This document shows, one piece after another, positions 61,328 to 64,000 of a DNA stretch of 64,000 nt. Below the pieces are notes generated by a model that saw nothing but the letters and a program-made list of their open reading frames with translations, made no database searches and was not told the DNA's origin. Origin of the DNA: Serilophus lunatus (lineage: Eukaryota; Chordata; Aves; Passeriformes; Eurylaimidae). Position 1 is the stretch's first letter. Each line of letters begins with the position of its first letter. The translations under genes and the position numbers were made by a program. The stretch is from positions 448,812 to 512,811 of the forward strand of contig VXBA01001787.1 in NCBI GenBank assembly GCA_013399895.1, given 5' to 3'.

Positions 61328-64000
61328 CTGAAACACAAAAAGGAAGGATGAAAAGGAGTTGATGCATTGGTCTGGAAGCCTTCCAACTCACCTTTTAGCA
61401 GCTCATGCTCTCATGGCATGGAAAAATACTTGGTCACTTTCACTAAAAAGCAAACTCTGACACTGTTGCCTGTGGGAACTCCCAGGGAAAATTGTCAGAA
61501 GGTGCCCAAGACACATGCAGAGAGCAGAGTCTGTGTTGAAGATCCTGTGTCTGTAGTGACATGACAGGTGCTACTAGAAAACTTGAATGATACAGACATA
61601 TTCCTGAGCAATTAAATCCCTATGTTATGTTCCTGAACTCAGTTTTTGAGGAACTGACCAAGAACATCTCTCCTCCTACTACTTGTGCTGGCCTGCAGAG
61701 TTTTCTTGCCTTCGAAAAAACTACAAAACCCAAATCCAGATGTCCAGAATCAACGCATATGTTGAAAATGAATGAGGGGGCCACCACGTTCAGGTGGCTG
61801 CATCACTCAATGTGATTCTGAAGCTCTGGAGGAGAAGAAAACCTACCAAGACATGTGAAAAGATATGGAGATGGGAACTTACCATGGTGGAGAGAGAAAA
61901 TGAAATCTCAATGAAAATCTTGTAAGCTGCCAAAGAAGTATAAACTTTTCTCAAGTTTTCAGAACATCCTTACTGTCAAGAAACACTGAAGAACTGTACC
62001 CAGTTATAAAAAAGAAACAAAATCATGGATGGAGGAGAGCAGAGGCAAATGGTGAAACCACCCGAAAAGACCTTCAGCATCTCCTGTGCAGTGCAACATC
62101 ACACATCTATCTGCTACATGTGACTGAAGGAAACAGAAAATGAAGTGTGCTTAATGTCAGCCTTTCAGATGCTTGATCTACCATCCTTTCTCAGGCCCTT
62201 GCTGCTCTGGGACTGTTGAGCTTCCATGAGTCCTCATGCCTCTCTCCCTTTTCACGAAGGTTTTCTGTACTCAGTTTCTTTCTTCATTGTTAAACTTGGT
62301 AGGTCAAAGCACTTGTCACCTTCAATCACACTAATTCCTCCTAATCCACCTTCATGGTGTTCTTCCAGATGGAGACTGCAGATGCTTCATAGATACTGGA
62401 ATAGTTGGTAGGTAGTTGAGACATTAAAACATTTTCTGCCTTCTTCAAAAGATCAAATGGCTTATCTGGAGTAGCTGAAACTCTTGGATTTTGCAGGCAG
62501 ATCATTTGCACAAAGTGAGCAGAGAACTCACTCTCTTTTTTGAGATTTAAGACTCTTTTCCAGCATCTTAATTGCCATCCCTTGTCATCATAACCTGAGG
62601 ATGGGACAGCGCATGATAGAGAACTGCAGAAGGACATTTTCTAGGAGAAAGGCCAGTCCTTCCTATATAATTGTTACTTATGAGTAAATATGAATGCAAT
62701 TTTCTTGGAAAAGAATGATGAAAATTTTGTTTCCTGGTAGGAATACTGTCATAGTGACAAGAAAGACTGTGTGAACAGATGGCAGAGCTCACCTACAATG
62801 TCCTGCCATTTTTGGAGACCAACAGGAAGGATAGTCTGCCTCATGGGAATAGGAGGATTTACATCTCCCCATGGAATTCAGGGCACTGGCTTCCTCTTTC
62901 ATCTCCCAGGCTATAGCCCCCAGTCACGAGAGCCCATAATTCAGAGAAAAGAGAAAACTAAGTCATAAGCAATCACAGAGTAAAATGTCTCTTGGTGGAT
63001 TACAAGGATCTTCAACAACAGGTGTCATGGATGGGTAAATCAAGGGCTCGGTCAGTTTCATTGGGAAAGTGATGTTAAAATAGCACAATTCCTGCCCAGA
63101 GGTCGAATAATCCTAAGCCTTCTTATGGTCTACTCCATATGTTCATATTGGAAGCAGAAAGAGAGATGCAGAGAAAGGGAAGGAGAAAATGAAATATATG
63201 TCATTACTCATGCCAAGGTGAAGAAGACACTGCAATCATTTCTCTTTTGTTTGAACAAGGCAGGAGAGCTTCCCCTCAGCTAAGCTGGTAAAAGTTTGGA
63301 CTTTCATCAGCTTTAAGAAAAAAAACACAACTCTTTTTCTTCCCTTGTAGAAACAAAAAGAAGTGATAGTGCAGGTCCAAATACCTAATTTTGATGGAAA
63401 AATAGGTTGCTTCACATTTTTTCAAAGATACATTCCCTGCTGATTTTGCCACAGGAAGCCATGTTGAAGAGATGACAAAAATGTCATGCTGTGTCAAATC
63501 AGTGGAGATTCCTGGAGTGAATGAGGCTTCTCTCAGCTGCATCTTTCCCGAGAAAAACACAATCATTTGTCATGGCTCAGTTGAAGCATCCTTCCATGAA
63601 ATTCCAGTCTAGCAGAGAAAGTTTGCCGGAGGTGAAGATGTACTCAGAAGTTTCCCTACTGTTACAGATGAACAGAAAGACCCTTTACCCAAAGATTCAG
63701 TGACTTCTGTGATCAACATTGTTGTGATCTGTGTGGAGCTTCTCTAGAGAAACTTAAAAAGAGAGAAAGCTGAAGAAGATACTAGAAGATCTTGCTTAGG
63801 AACCTTAGAGGACATGGTTCTGTGATGAACAAATGAATCAAAATATATATGCAAACCCCTCAAAGCTCTTCCCTAGTGTGTTTTAAGCTGGTGTTAGAAG
63901 TTAGCTTGGTGAGATGAGGGCAGGACTGATGAGGAGCACTAGGGGCCAGCTTTTTTTGTGAGGAGTGGTTTGGAACAAGGTGTTGCAGCAGTTAGTAAGA
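61328..64000 (-). other. ACAN: ACAN upstream intron, partial
   Basis: At least 2.7 kb upstream of the lectin exons. I looked for an EGF-like exon, which many aggrecans carry here as an optional module, and saw no six-cysteine open segment with splice sites. Two minus-strand open frames (62341-62637 and 63276-63566) are unrecognised. The AT content rises across the block, which may be old unrecognised repeat. Confidence 0.6.

Noticed and set aside
62341..62637. A minus-strand frame as an extra ACAN exon.
   Set aside because: It lacks the Ser-Gly repeats of the glycosaminoglycan region and the six-cysteine pattern of EGF modules, and I see no matching splice pair.
1..64000. CR1 LINE copies, which are common in bird genomes.
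   Set aside because: I looked for the typical 3' end built on ATTCTATGATT and for the conserved body words, and saw none. Old fragments could escape reading by eye.
1..64000. CRISPR arrays, operons or other prokaryotic systems.
   Set aside because: The window is intron-containing vertebrate DNA. The tandem repeats seen are minisatellites without spacer structure.

Overview
The window is vertebrate nuclear DNA, almost certainly from a bird. It holds parts or all of four intron-containing genes in the order ABHD2 (minus strand, 5' half), MFGE8 (plus, complete), HAPLN3 (plus, complete coding region) and ACAN (minus, 3' end). This order and orientation match the human 15q26.1 cluster read in reverse. 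Evidence for a bird is the three-EGF form of MFGE8, compact introns, low repeat content, and a solo LTR in MFGE8 intron 1 that I recognise as an avian endogenous-retrovirus type. A songbird is possible but not proven. Three N bases (24579, 24748-24749) show this is draft assembly.

Layout. Positions 1-24.6 kb are the 5' part of ABHD2: four coding exons (190-373, 3122-3289, 4218-4393, 13900-14100), one likely non-coding 5' exon (14916-15002) and long introns. Its CpG-island promoter lies at about 24.0-25.2 kb and carries four CCAAT boxes. The catalytic aspartate and histidine exons lie off the left edge. Positions 25.2-37.1 kb are intergenic with no gene I can support. MFGE8 runs from a CpG promoter at about 37.3-37.5 kb through ten coding exons (37500-47134) to a poly(A) signal near 48.4 kb. 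Positions 48.4-53.7 kb hold the upstream region of HAPLN3, whose four coding exons lie at 53728-56322 with a poly(A) signal at 56892. ACAN comes in from the right: its C-type lectin (three exons), sushi and C-terminal tail exons lie between 61327 and 58163, and its 3' UTR runs to about 57475, so HAPLN3 and ACAN converge tail to tail.

Function. ABHD2 is a membrane-anchored serine hydrolase unrelated to the other three. MFGE8 is a secreted bridging protein: an RGD-bearing EGF domain binds integrins and two discoidin domains bind phosphatidylserine. HAPLN3 and ACAN are matrix partners. The link protein locks the proteoglycan onto hyaluronan, and the aggrecan G3 lectin domain binds other matrix proteins. 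Pairing of a HAPLN gene with a lectican gene, with an MFGE8/EDIL3-type gene beside them, is a known vertebrate paralogon.

I found no novel system. The observations most worth checking are the three-EGF MFGE8, the solo LTR with a clean target duplication, the minisatellite right after MFGE8 exon 1 with a long antisense open frame, the four-CCAAT promoter, the odd HAPLN3 signal peptide, and possible untranslated 5' exons upstream of HAPLN3.
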